DNA from: an uncultured Ruminococcus sp.
Lineage (GTDB): Bacteria > Bacillota > Clostridia > Oscillospirales > CAG-272
Length of the DNA: 51,037 nucleotides
NCBI GenBank assembly: GCA_902782445.1
Contig: CACZNC010000013.1
Span: forward strand, 1 to 51,037
Reading direction: 5' to 3'
This document shows, piece after piece, positions 41,297 through 48,935 of the stretch. The position numbers and the translations under genes are program-made. Under the pieces are notes generated by a model. That model was not told the DNA's origin and did no database searches. It saw nothing but the letters and a program-made list of their open reading frames with translations. Numbering within the stretch: position 1 is the first letter of the stretch; every line of letters begins with the position of its first letter.

Positions 41297-42127
41297 ATGA
41301 ACGAACAGAAAGCCCTGCCGGGCACGATACGGGACCGCATACAGGAGCTGATGAACCGAAAAAGGATCAAGCAGGCAGAACTGGCCGAAAAGATCGGGGA
41401 GAGCAGTTCGACGTTCAGCCGGTTCATCAACGGGGTAACGGACAAAATCAGTCCGGACGCCATCGTGCGCATGGCAAAGGAATTTGAGGTTTCGACAGAT
41501 TTCCTTCTCGGGGTGGTAAACGATCCTGTGCGGAAGAATTACGACATCGGACAGATCGGTCTGTCGGTGGATGCAGCGAGAAACCTCTACACGGGCAAGG
41601 TCAACGCCGACGTGGTCAATCGCCTCCTGACAAATCCGCGCTTTGCAGAGACGACGGACATGATCGGTCTGTACCTGGATGATCGGCTGGCGCGGGGCGT
41701 GGCGGCGCAAAATGAACTCTACGGACTGGCATACGAAAATCTGCGCGGGATTCCCGACGCAAAAAAAGATGCGGACGAGATCCGCAGTTGGATCACAAAT
41801 CCGCATCGGGATGAACTGGACAGGATTCGGGAATCGTTTGAAGCAGTGGTCCGGGACATCAAGAAGGAGTACGGCTCGAACCGGATGAAAAAGACGCAGG
41901 TCATGACGCGGGAGATCACACGGGGGATGTTCGCGGAGATCACAAAAGGACAGGATCTGCAAAACCTGCGTATTTCGCCGGAGGAGTATGCGGACCGTAT
42001 CTGCGACTATCTCGCAGCCGGTCATGGCATTTCAAGAACACTTCTCAGACCGTTCCGGTGGGTTATGGTTCACCTCATAAAGCTGTTCGGCGGAAAGGCG
42101 GCACATGGACAACCTTCTGACCAATGA
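41297..42127 (+). CDS. XRE family transcriptional regulator of the mobile element
   Basis: A 276-residue regulator. The helix-turn-helix at about 12-70 reads IRDRIQELMNRKRIKQAELA, then EKIGESSSTFSRFINGVTDKISPDAIVRMAKEF with VSTDFLLGVV, the classic Cro/cI-like form. The remaining 200 residues are helical and hydrophilic, with no recognised protease or ligand domain. An ATG 13 bases after AAGGAGG is used; the spacing is long, so initiation may be weak. It is predicted to bind the TGACA/TGTCA operators at its own promoter and at the divergent mobilisation promoter. The sigma-like gene overlaps its end by 23 bases. Confidence 0.87.
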   Translation: MNEQKALPGTIRDRIQELMNRKRIKQAELAEKIGESSSTFSRFINGVTDKISPDAIVRMAKEFEVSTDFLLGVVNDPVRKNYDIGQIGLSVDAARNLYTGKVNADVVNRLLTNPRFAETTDMIGLYLDDRLARGVAAQNELYGLAYENLRGIPDAKKDADEIRSWITNPHRDELDRIRESFEAVVRDIKKEYGSNRMKKTQVMTREITRGMFAEITKGQDLQNLRISPEEYADRICDYLAAGHGISRTLLRPFRWVMVHLIKLFGGKAAHGQPSDQ

Positions 42128-42770
42128 AGAACTCTGGGAGGCCGCAATAGCGGGAGACCGGGACGCGATGGATGCGCTGATTGCGGCTAATATTCCCTAC
42201 GTCAGGAAAACAGTCGGAGAAGTGTACCGGGAGTTCGACCTGAGAGGAAACAAGCTCGGCGTCACGGTCTGCGATCTCGAACAGGCCGGATGCATCGGGT
42301 TGTGGAAAAGCGTCGAACGATACGATCCGTCGAAAGGCGTATTGTTCCTGACCTATGCGGCGAAGGCCATCCGCAGTTCCATGATCGATTTGATCCGAAA
42401 ATCCGACAAATTGACAGAAAATGAATCGTATCAGCCCTGGACTTCCCTCGAAACGGACCGGTCGGTTCAAAACCGACTGCTGAATGCACTGACAGATTCT
42501 GCCACTCTGGACCTTGACCTCATTGGAGATCCATATCGGCAGAATCCGGAGCAGATCTATATCAGGAAGGAACTGTTTTCCCGGCTCTATCGGGCGATGG
42601 AAAACATCGGTGCGAGAAGCAGTGCCTATCTTCTCTACCGATTCGGATTCGAGGATGGAAACGAGCATTCTGTCCGGGAGACGGCGGAGCATTTCATGAC
42701 CACGAAGCATCTGGCGGAGCACGAGGAGACAACCGCTCTGAGCCGCATGCGCCGGGAAATGGCGGGATAA
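42105..42770 (+). CDS. small sigma-70-like factor encoded by the mobile element
   Basis: A 221-residue protein. Region 2 is clear: IPYVRKTVGEVYREFD, then DLEQAGCIGLWKSVERYDPSKGVLFLTYAAKAIRSSMIDLIRKSDK. Region 3 is short, and a region-4-like end reads HSVRETAEHFMTTKHLAEHEETTALSRMRR, which is degenerate compared with true -35-binding helices. It could direct polymerase to element promoters or act as an antagonist. It is coupled to the XRE gene by overlap. No element promoter other than sigma-A-like ones was seen. Confidence 0.78.
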   Translation: MDNLLTNEELWEAAIAGDRDAMDALIAANIPYVRKTVGEVYREFDLRGNKLGVTVCDLEQAGCIGLWKSVERYDPSKGVLFLTYAAKAIRSSMIDLIRKSDKLTENESYQPWTSLETDRSVQNRLLNALTDSATLDLDLIGDPYRQNPEQIYIRKELFSRLYRAMENIGARSSAYLLYRFGFEDGNEHSVRETAEHFMTTKHLAEHEETTALSRMRREMAG

Positions 42771-42817
42771 GGGGAAAAGTCTGCGATTTCCGAGGGAGAT
42801 CTGCGCGGCAGGGTTTA

Positions 42818-42995
42818 TATACCTTTGGATCCCCCGGCATCCGATCTCCGCTTTCGCTCCGATCCGATGCCTCTGACCGAACGGAGGACACAGCGGGTAC
42901 CCACCCCACCATGCCCTCCGTTCTGCTGTCAGCTGAAAGTCTCTGCGTCTCCCCCGCGCATCCCCTTTCCGCTTCCAGCGGGATCCAAAGGTATA
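42818..42995. repeat. 178-bp element with perfect 16-bp terminal inverted repeats
   Basis: TATACCTTTGGATCCC at 42818-42833 is matched exactly by its reverse complement at 42980-42995. Inside are two more stems: GGCATC-GATC / GATC-GATGCC around 42836-42870 and GAACGGAGG / CCTCCGTTC further right. The outer TA on each side would suit a TA target duplication. No protein is encoded. It looks like a MITE or a long structured RNA. Confidence 0.6.
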
Positions 42996-42999
42996 ACAC

Positions 43000-43146
43000 A
43001 CTAGACTTTGCCGGCAAAGTCGTGTGCCACGAAACCTCCGGTTTCTTTGGATTCTTCCGGCCAACAGGGGGAACCCGCCCCCTATTGGATGACCGCGGGG
43101 AAAGGGGAGCTTCCCCTTTGGAACCCCTTGCCGCGTAACCTCGCGG
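43000..43146. repeat. hairpin-rich intergenic block
   Basis: Five back-to-back stems without coding content: GACTTTGCC/GGCAAAGTC (43004-43021, perfect palindrome), AAACC/GGTTT, CCAA-AGGGGG/CCCCCT-TTGG (43061-43088), AAAGGGG/CCCCTTT (43101-43119) and CCGCG/CGCGG (43131-43146). The remaining gap to 43318 shows nothing recognisable. Confidence 0.6.
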
Positions 43147-43318
43147 TTTCGGCGGTTTATGGTCAAGCTTTCAGTTTGAATACTTTTTTTATTCCCGGAA
43201 GGTTTATGCCACTTAATGATACCCCTCCAAGCCCTTCCCTGCTCCGCTGTCGAAGCAGTCGGTATAGTCCTGTCTACCGGAAATCACGCGTTCATCAGCG
43301 GGGCAGAGATCCCGGTGT

Positions 43319-43350
43319 AGCTGCCGAAAAAAACTCCAGGCAGCTTTCTT
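43319..43350 (+). terminator. terminator facing the NUDIX operon
   Basis: AGCTGCC (43319-43325) pairs with GGCAGCT (43339-43345), then TTCTTT. Oriented to stop rightward transcripts from the mobile-element side. Confidence 0.65.
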
Positions 43351-43380
43351 TATGGTCTTGACAGAGCGTAAACGGTATAC

Positions 43381-43929
43381 CTACCGCCCCAAATACTCTC
43401 TCAGAATACTCAGTCCTTCTGTCGGAACACAGAATCGGCTCCGGTCCGTCTGGATCTCCTTCCACACATCCTCCACGCTGAACCAGCGGACTTCTGAAAC
43501 TTCGCTCTCCTGGAGCTTCAGGTCCTCGATTTTCACAGGCTCGGTATAAACATAAACCGTCGTTACCTGATTATCCCGGAACATACGCCCATGGAATTCT
43601 TTCTCGTAACGGATGTGGAAAATCCCGGCGTATGAGAGATGGTCAAGTGATGCTTCTATCCCCAATTCCTCGGACAATTCCCGGAGCGCGGAGACCTCCG
43701 GTTCGTCTCCCGCAGGGATATGTCCCGCAGAGGAGGTATCGTACATCCCCGGGAAGGAGTCCTTGTTTACACTCCGTTTCTGGAAGAGAGCCTCATAGCC
43801 GCGGAGGGATTGCCGTACGATCCACACATGTGCGGTCCGATGACGGACCCCCTTATCGTGGGCCTCGTCACGGGAAACGATCTCCCCGGTCGGATTGCCG
43901 TTTTCGTCAACAATATCAAAGTATTCCAT
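43381..43929 (-). CDS. NUDIX hydrolase, isopentenyl-diphosphate-isomerase-like
   Basis: A 182-residue enzyme. MEYFDIVDENGNPTGEIVSR with RHRTAHVWIV is typical of the IDI/YfcD-like NUDIX branch, and the NUDIX box reads GHIPAG-D-EPEVSAL-RELSEELGI, with Asp in place of the first Glu. Such proteins hydrolyse nucleoside diphosphate derivatives or isomerise isopentenyl diphosphate; the IDI-specific Cys and Glu are not evident, so hydrolase is likelier. Last gene of a three-gene operon with acylphosphatase (three-base gap). Confidence 0.88.
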   Translation of the reverse strand: MEYFDIVDENGNPTGEIVSRDEAHDKGVRHRTAHVWIVRQSLRGYEALFQKRSVNKDSFPGMYDTSSAGHIPAGDEPEVSALRELSEELGIEASLDHLSYAGIFHIRYEKEFHGRMFRDNQVTTVYVYTEPVKIEDLKLQESEVSEVRWFSVEDVWKEIQTDRSRFCVPTEGLSILREYLGR

Positions 43930-43932
43930 ATT

Positions 43933-44199
43933 TCACTCCGTTCGAAATCCGTATTCGTTTTCCACAGTCGGGATCGTCTTCACGGTCATGCGGTCGATTT
44001 CCACGTACCGCCCTGCTTCGATGGCCCGGCTCACGGCGTCGATTGCCTCTTCTTCCCCCTGAATCTCCATCGTGACCGAACCGTCCCATTCGTTGCGGCA
44101 CCCCCCGGTACAGTCATATCGTTCGGCGGCCTGCTCTGCCCTCCAGCGGAAGCCGACGCCCTGAACGGTGCCGCAGAAAATGATGAACTTACGGATCAT
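43933..44199 (-). CDS. acylphosphatase
   Basis: An 88-residue enzyme that cleaves carboxyl-phosphate bonds such as those of acyl and carbamoyl phosphates. The loop GTVQGVGFRWRAEQAA gives the phosphate-binding turn and catalytic Arg18, and CRNEWDGSVTMEIQG gives the catalytic Asn. Length is standard and nothing is missing. It overlaps the DUF1653 gene by four bases (ATGA). Two phosphoryl-bond-cleaving enzymes together suggest metabolite clean-up (inference). Confidence 0.92.
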   Translation of the reverse strand: MIRKFIIFCGTVQGVGFRWRAEQAAERYDCTGGCRNEWDGSVTMEIQGEEEAIDAVSRAIEAGRYVEIDRMTVKTIPTVENEYGFRTE

Positions 44200-44441
44200 A
44201 TCTTTTCAAACCGCCTGCAGATCTTCCCGTCCCGAGCCACTTCATCGTTCCACATGTGCGCCGGGCGGGTCCAGAGTTCGCCGTCACCGTAAAGGGCGCG
44301 GTACACGACCATCGGCTCTTCGGTTTCGGAGTGGCGCGCAATCCCGATCACCTCGTATTCTTTTCCTTTGAAATGACGGTAGCGGCCTATGGGGATCTGC
44401 TTCAGGGCATCCTCGTAGGTCATGCTGAACTTGCTGAACAT
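44196..44441 (-). CDS. DUF1653 family protein
   Basis: An 81-residue cytosolic protein. IPIGRYRHFKGKEYEVIGIARHSETEEPMVVYRALYG followed by LWTRPAHMWNDEV is the DUF1653 pattern, a small beta-barrel family of unknown function often beside housekeeping genes. AAAGGGA six bases before this ATG decides the start; the upstream extension is not coding. First gene of the operon with acylphosphatase and NUDIX. Confidence 0.87.
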   Translation of the reverse strand: MFSKFSMTYEDALKQIPIGRYRHFKGKEYEVIGIARHSETEEPMVVYRALYGDGELWTRPAHMWNDEVARDGKICRRFEKI

Positions 44442-44483
44442 TGCGGTTCCCTTTCGTTGTCCTGTTTTAGATGAAGCTGTCCC

Positions 44484-44512
44484 ATTATACGCTCTTCTGC
44501 TCCGGAAATCAA
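44484..44512 (-). promoter_or_regulatory. promoter of the DUF1653-acylphosphatase-NUDIX operon
   Basis: Reverse strand TTGATT (44507-44512), 17 bases, TATAAT (44484-44489), about 35 bases before the first gene. Confidence 0.78.
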
Positions 44513-44633
44513 GAGGTTCCGTGGGAGGAGAAGCAAAAACCCCGGTCGGAAGAGCTCTCTCCCGATCTCGGGCGGTCGTCCTGCTCATTCCCCTCTCCGA
44601 CCGGGGAGGAAGGCGTATTTTTCAGGTACTGCC

Positions 44634-44662
44634 TTGATTTTGCGATGCTCTTATGGTATACT
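44634..44662 (+). promoter_or_regulatory. promoter of the GH28-GNAT-heparinase operon
   Basis: TTGATT (44634-44639), 17 bases, TATACT (44657-44662), 36 bases before the start. Confidence 0.68.
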
Positions 44663-44698
44663 TCCCATAGAAATGCTCATCTGTCCCGAGGGGGTCAC

Positions 44699-46213
44699 AT
44701 GGAAAAAGAACCGATTGTCCGCATCGGGAAAAACCGGGTCCGCGTCGACGATCCGCCGTTTTCCGCTGTGGGAGATGGGGTAGCCTGCGACCGGGCCGCC
44801 ATCCAGAACGCCATTGACACCGTCGCGGCAGACGGGGGCGGAACCGTAGTGCTTACGGCCGGACGGACATACCTCACAGGCAGCCTGGTACTGCGGGATC
44901 ACATGGAACTGTTTTTCGAAGAGAACGCGGAAATCCTACAAAGCCCCGATCCTGCGAATTATGTAAAGCCTGTACCCGGAGGATACGAGCCCTATACCCC
45001 GATGTTCGGGCACAACTATTCCTCCGACATCAAATGGAGCCACTGCTGGTACAAAAACTATCCCCTGCTCTTCGCGCAGCGCGGCACACACGATTTCGCC
45101 GTCCGGGGACACGGGCTCATCCGCATGATGGAGGTCGAAGATCCCGATCGGATCATAAAGATCTGCCCGATCGGGTTTTACCGGTGCGATCGCTTCGCTG
45201 TGGAAGACATTCACATCACAAACTATCACAGCTACGCCATGATGCCCTTCACCTCCTCGAACGGACTGATTCGGAACGTGCGGATCGACGGGAGCTGCTA
45301 CGGCAACGGGGACGGGATATGTCTGATGAACAGCCAGAACATCCGCGTGACGGGATGCACGATGATGACCGGGGACGATTCCTTATACATCTTCTCTTCT
45401 TACAGGGATCCCCGGAAGAGCGAATGGTGGTCCAGCGACGATCCCCAGCCATCTCTGAATATCGAAGTAGACCACAACGACCTCCGCTCCGACCACTGCA
45501 AAGCCTTTGGGATGATCCTCTGGGGGATCGGCTGCCCGGATCCCGAAAAGATCGAAGTGCGGAACGTCTATGTTCACGACAATCACTTTGAGACGATGGG
45601 GGTCTGGCTCTTCAATCCCTACTGCGACAAAGGCTGGCCGCCGCCCGTCACGTCGGTGCGCTTCGAAAACAATGTGATCGACGGGATCGAGGCGAATTTC
45701 TTCGACACCCAGATCAGCGACATGAATTTCTACCGCAGCAATCCCTGCCTTCACAACGGGAACTTCGAACACGGCCGCTGCTTCTGGGCCATGACGGGAA
45801 ACGCGGGCGTCAACCGTTCTCCTGGCGACGGAAAACCGTACGGGTGGATCGCTCCGAAAAACGATCGGTCCGCCATCTGGCAGGGGCTTTACGTCGAAGC
45901 GGAGCGTCCCGTGCTCTTCCGGGCGGAAGCGAGGACGGAGGGACAGGCGCGGCTCTTTGTCCGGGATCTCGATACGGGGGATCTCATAGCGGAACTGCCC
46001 ATCCGGAGCGCGGAATGGGAGGACATGCATTTTCTCTTTGAAGTCCCGGGAAGCGGCAATTACCGCATCGGGCTCGAAAGCGACTCCCCCGGCGTCTCCG
46101 CCATCCGGGAAACACAGTTCAGCGGTTCCCTCTCCGCGGTTGGGTATGAAGACGTGATCTTTGATCGCGGCAAGATCATCTATCGGTATAGCGACAATTT
46201 GTTCAGGCGTTAA
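44699..46213 (+). CDS. GH28-like (polygalacturonase-fold) protein with C-terminal carbohydrate-binding-like domain
   Basis: A 504-residue protein. GDGVACDRAAIQNAIDTVAA near residue 25-45 is the usual start of a pectin-lyase-fold beta-helix, followed by the GH28-like segments NGDGICLMNSQNIRV, TGDDSLYIFSS and SDHCKAFGMILWG. The Asp residues of the active site remain, but the C-terminal R-x-K motif is absent (MGVWLFNPY), so catalysis may differ. From about 355 comes a jelly-roll-like domain. No signal peptide, so it acts inside the cell on imported oligosaccharides, if active. GAGGGGGT precedes the ATG. First gene of the operon. Confidence 0.8.
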   Translation: MEKEPIVRIGKNRVRVDDPPFSAVGDGVACDRAAIQNAIDTVAADGGGTVVLTAGRTYLTGSLVLRDHMELFFEENAEILQSPDPANYVKPVPGGYEPYTPMFGHNYSSDIKWSHCWYKNYPLLFAQRGTHDFAVRGHGLIRMMEVEDPDRIIKICPIGFYRCDRFAVEDIHITNYHSYAMMPFTSSNGLIRNVRIDGSCYGNGDGICLMNSQNIRVTGCTMMTGDDSLYIFSSYRDPRKSEWWSSDDPQPSLNIEVDHNDLRSDHCKAFGMILWGIGCPDPEKIEVRNVYVHDNHFETMGVWLFNPYCDKGWPPPVTSVRFENNVIDGIEANFFDTQISDMNFYRSNPCLHNGNFEHGRCFWAMTGNAGVNRSPGDGKPYGWIAPKNDRSAIWQGLYVEAERPVLFRAEARTEGQARLFVRDLDTGDLIAELPIRSAEWEDMHFLFEVPGSGNYRIGLESDSPGVSAIRETQFSGSLSAVGYEDVIFDRGKIIYRYSDNLFRR

Positions 46214-46223
46214 GGAGACAGCC

Positions 46224-46835
46224 ATGTCACAGCTAAAAATGTATTGGTTCACCGACTGCCCTCTCCCGGAACTCACCCTGCCGGAGGGGTATACGTTCTC
46301 CCACTTCTCCGAAAATAATCACGAAAAAGACGTCCGTGACTGGAACGAATGCATCCGCACCTGGTCCTCTTCCGAGGAGACGGATGAAGAACGGTTCAAG
46401 CGGGAGATCTACGATTTCAAGGATATCCGCCCGGAGGAGGATGTTTGGTTCCTCGATCACAACGGGGAGCACATCGGGACCGCGACATCCTTCGTTCACC
46501 GTCCCGCCGGGTTCGGCGATATGCACTGGGTGGGCATCAAAGCGGAATATCGCGGGCGCGGACTGGCGAAATACCTCTCTTATCAGATCCAGAAAACCCT
46601 CAGAGACCGGGGCGTTCCTTATGTGTCCCTGACGACGAGCGAGGGGAGACCGGCCGCCCTGAAATCCTATCTGACTGCTGGATTCGTCGCCGTAGAATAC
46701 GCCGAAGGGATGCTCGACCGCTGGGCCAAGGTGCTCGAAACCTACGGGATCCCCAGTCTCCGCGTGGTGCATGAAGACGCCTCGCCCTACGGGACAGTAA
46801 CGCCGACCGGGTTTACCGAAGATCCGAAAGAATGA
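46224..46835 (+). CDS. GNAT family N-acetyltransferase
   Basis: A 203-residue protein. The acetyl-CoA-binding core reads MHWVGIKAEYRGRGLAKYLSYQI (R/Q-x-x-G-x-G/A motif) followed by LTTSEGRPAALKSYLTAGF. The N-terminal part is helical and acidic. AAGGAG precedes the ATG, ten bases after the GH28-like stop. Its acceptor is unknown; between two glycan-acting genes an amino sugar is a reasonable guess. Confidence 0.85.
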   Translation: MSQLKMYWFTDCPLPELTLPEGYTFSHFSENNHEKDVRDWNECIRTWSSSEETDEERFKREIYDFKDIRPEEDVWFLDHNGEHIGTATSFVHRPAGFGDMHWVGIKAEYRGRGLAKYLSYQIQKTLRDRGVPYVSLTTSEGRPAALKSYLTAGFVAVEYAEGMLDRWAKVLETYGIPSLRVVHEDASPYGTVTPTGFTEDPKE

Positions 46836-46867
46836 GCAGGAAGCAACCAGAGGGAGGAGAGCCGAAT

Positions 46868-48775
46868 ATGGGCCGAAACGTCTACTATTCCGAAGATGAA
46901 ATCGCAAAACTGAAAAACTCCTCCGATACCGACCTCCGCGCTCTCGCAGACGGGCTGTTGGCGGATGCGGAACGGGGAAACAGCGATATGCGGCTGCTCG
47001 GTTTCGCTTACGCAGTTACGGGAGACCGCAAATACGCCGATCAAGCGCGCCGGGTACTTCTCGATCTCGTCGGTGAGGAAAGCTGGATCGATTCCGGGTA
47101 TCAGCCCGACGGGTATAACGGATTCGATATCCGCACTTCCCTGCCCACAGCCGCCCGATGCGTCAAGGCTTCTCTCGGGTTCCTGCTTTTCGGGGATCTT
47201 CTCCCGGAAGAGGACCGGAAGACTGTCATCCGGGAGACGTATCGGAAAGGCATTCGCGATCTGCTCCGCGACTGGGTCCTGCCCGGGGAGAGGATCCACG
47301 CCCTTGACACGATGGGGCACAATTTCTGGTGCGTGTGTATCTCCGCGGCCGCGCTCGGAGCCGTCGTCTTCCGCGATCTCATCCCGGACGGGGATCTGCT
47401 TCTTAACCAGGCAGAACAGGCCCTTGAAGCGTGGTTCCGCTATCCCGGCAATCCGATGAACGCCAAGCCCATGACCTTCGACGGAGGAGGATACTACGAA
47501 TCCGTCGGATACTTCGACTATGCCCTGCGAGAATACCTCACCTTTGCGGACGTCTGTCTGCGCCTCACCGGGGAAAGACCTTTCGACGACGGGGAGATCC
47601 TCCGCTCCTGCATCAATTTCTTCCTCGCCTGCTGGTACCCTTCGGACGGGAAGAAGGACTATTTCGTGGGATTCGGGGACTACGGGAACGAGGAGGGGAA
47701 TTATAACTCGCCCCTCTATTTCCTGCGTTATGGGATCGACGTGCCGGGACTCCGGTATTTCCTGAAAACACGCAACCGCAAAAACAGCGATCCGATCCTC
47801 TCGGTTCTTCTCCATGACGAGATCGATGCTCCGGATCTGGAAGCTCCCGCGCGTCTTTCCGCCTGCTTTCCGAATATCGGATGGGCGGTATTCCGCGACA
47901 GCTGGGAGAAGAACTCCGTCATGCTCGCCGTCAAGTGCGGGGACTCCTGGAATCATGCGCATTCCGACTGCGCTCAGTTCATCCTGTACCGAAACGGGAG
48001 GCCGGAGATCTACGATCCGCTCACAACGGGCAGTTATTCCGATCCCCTGTACCAGGGGTATTACGTGACCTCCTTCGCCCACAATGTTCTCCTGTTCAAC
48101 GGACAAGGGCAGGATTACCGGGACAACTACAAAAACAACACCCATCTGCCCGGGAAGCTCTGGAACTTCACGGACGAAGAAGGGTTCCGCTACGTCGTCG
48201 CGGACGGCACGGGACCGATGGGACGGTATTTCCGCAAGCATCACCGGCATTTTCTCTGGCTCGGCGGGAACATCCTGATCTACGACGATGTGGAATGCTA
48301 CGAGAGCGGACGGGTGAGTTTCCTTCTGCATGGTCTGGAAGGGAATCCCTTCCGTATGCTCTCCCCTGTGACGGTCGAAACCCGGACCGGATGGATAGGC
48401 AGCAACCCGGAAACGGCGCCGTATCAGGTCTATACCGTGGAAACGGACGATCAGCATCACGCGAAGTTCTGCGGCGTCATCGTTCTCAACGAATCCATAG
48501 AGCCCATTTTGACGGAAATCACGGACGGATGGAAGATTGAGGCGGGCAATACGACGTTCTACATCAATCATCGCGCGGACGGCAAGATCATACACCGCAA
48601 CTGTATCAACGTGATGGACGGATGGTTCACGGATGCGGAGATTCTGGCCGTTTCCGGAGAACGGTGCGCGGTCGTCAACGGATCGATCCTGCGCCGGGAC
48701 GGGATATCCCTGCTCGACGTCTTCGCACGCGTCAACGGGTGGACGGACCGGGTTTCTACAGGCGAAAAAATGTAA
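46868..48775 (+). CDS. heparinase II/III family protein
   Basis: A 635-residue protein with an alpha/alpha-toroid N-terminal half (HNFWCVCISAAALG, GGGYYESVGYFDYALREYL) and a beta-sheet C-terminal half starting at about 335 (SWNHAHSDCAQFILYRNGRP, TSFAHNVLLFNGQGQDY), the layout of the heparinase II/III lyases that split uronic-acid glycans. Histidines and tyrosines typical of the catalytic groove are present, but the exact pair cannot be named by eye. No signal peptide. GGAGGAG eight bases before the second ATG is the likely start; an ATG at 46832 overlaps the GNAT stop. Last gene of the operon. Confidence 0.85.
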   Translation: MGRNVYYSEDEIAKLKNSSDTDLRALADGLLADAERGNSDMRLLGFAYAVTGDRKYADQARRVLLDLVGEESWIDSGYQPDGYNGFDIRTSLPTAARCVKASLGFLLFGDLLPEEDRKTVIRETYRKGIRDLLRDWVLPGERIHALDTMGHNFWCVCISAAALGAVVFRDLIPDGDLLLNQAEQALEAWFRYPGNPMNAKPMTFDGGGYYESVGYFDYALREYLTFADVCLRLTGERPFDDGEILRSCINFFLACWYPSDGKKDYFVGFGDYGNEEGNYNSPLYFLRYGIDVPGLRYFLKTRNRKNSDPILSVLLHDEIDAPDLEAPARLSACFPNIGWAVFRDSWEKNSVMLAVKCGDSWNHAHSDCAQFILYRNGRPEIYDPLTTGSYSDPLYQGYYVTSFAHNVLLFNGQGQDYRDNYKNNTHLPGKLWNFTDEEGFRYVVADGTGPMGRYFRKHHRHFLWLGGNILIYDDVECYESGRVSFLLHGLEGNPFRMLSPVTVETRTGWIGSNPETAPYQVYTVETDDQHHAKFCGVIVLNESIEPILTEITDGWKIEAGNTTFYINHRADGKIIHRNCINVMDGWFTDAEILAVSGERCAVVNGSILRRDGISLLDVFARVNGWTDRVSTGEKM

Positions 48776-48800
48776 GTGAATCCCTTATTGAGCACAAATG

Positions 48801-48860
48801 AAAAAACCGCCTTCGGTCGGAAGTGATTTACTCACCTCTGACTTCGGGCGGTTGAATATT
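48801..48860. terminator. terminator between heparinase-like gene and solute-binding gene
   Basis: AACCGCC (48805-48811) pairs with GGCGGTT (48847-48853), with an inner GAAGT/ACTTC stem; A run before, T-rich after. Confidence 0.7.
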
Positions 48861-48935
48861 TATTTCTTCATGGGTTCCCGGATATGCCTATCCTTTACCC
48901 ATATTGTCATGCAGGCTTTTAGCCCCTGACAGATC

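Larger units (their letters stand above)
36915..42770. mobile_element. degraded integrative mobilisable element
   Basis: The genes from the serine recombinase to the sigma-like factor form a mobilisation module foreign to the neighbourhood. Recombinase, 57-residue companion, MobV relaxase and primase fragment lie on the reverse strand; an XRE repressor and sigma-like gene are divergent. The relaxase is frameshifted and the primase truncated, so transfer is probably lost. The ends were not located: no att direct repeat was found by eye, so the limits given are the outermost genes. Confidence 0.7.

Noticed and set aside
43150..43318. Small structured RNA (SRP, 6S or tmRNA-like)
   Set aside because: No conserved cores such as the SRP GGAA tetraloop helix or a tRNA-like domain could be found.
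46787..48595. 602-codon reverse frame opposite the heparinase-like gene
   Set aside because: The forward gene has recognised motifs, a ribosome site and operon context; the reverse frame has none.
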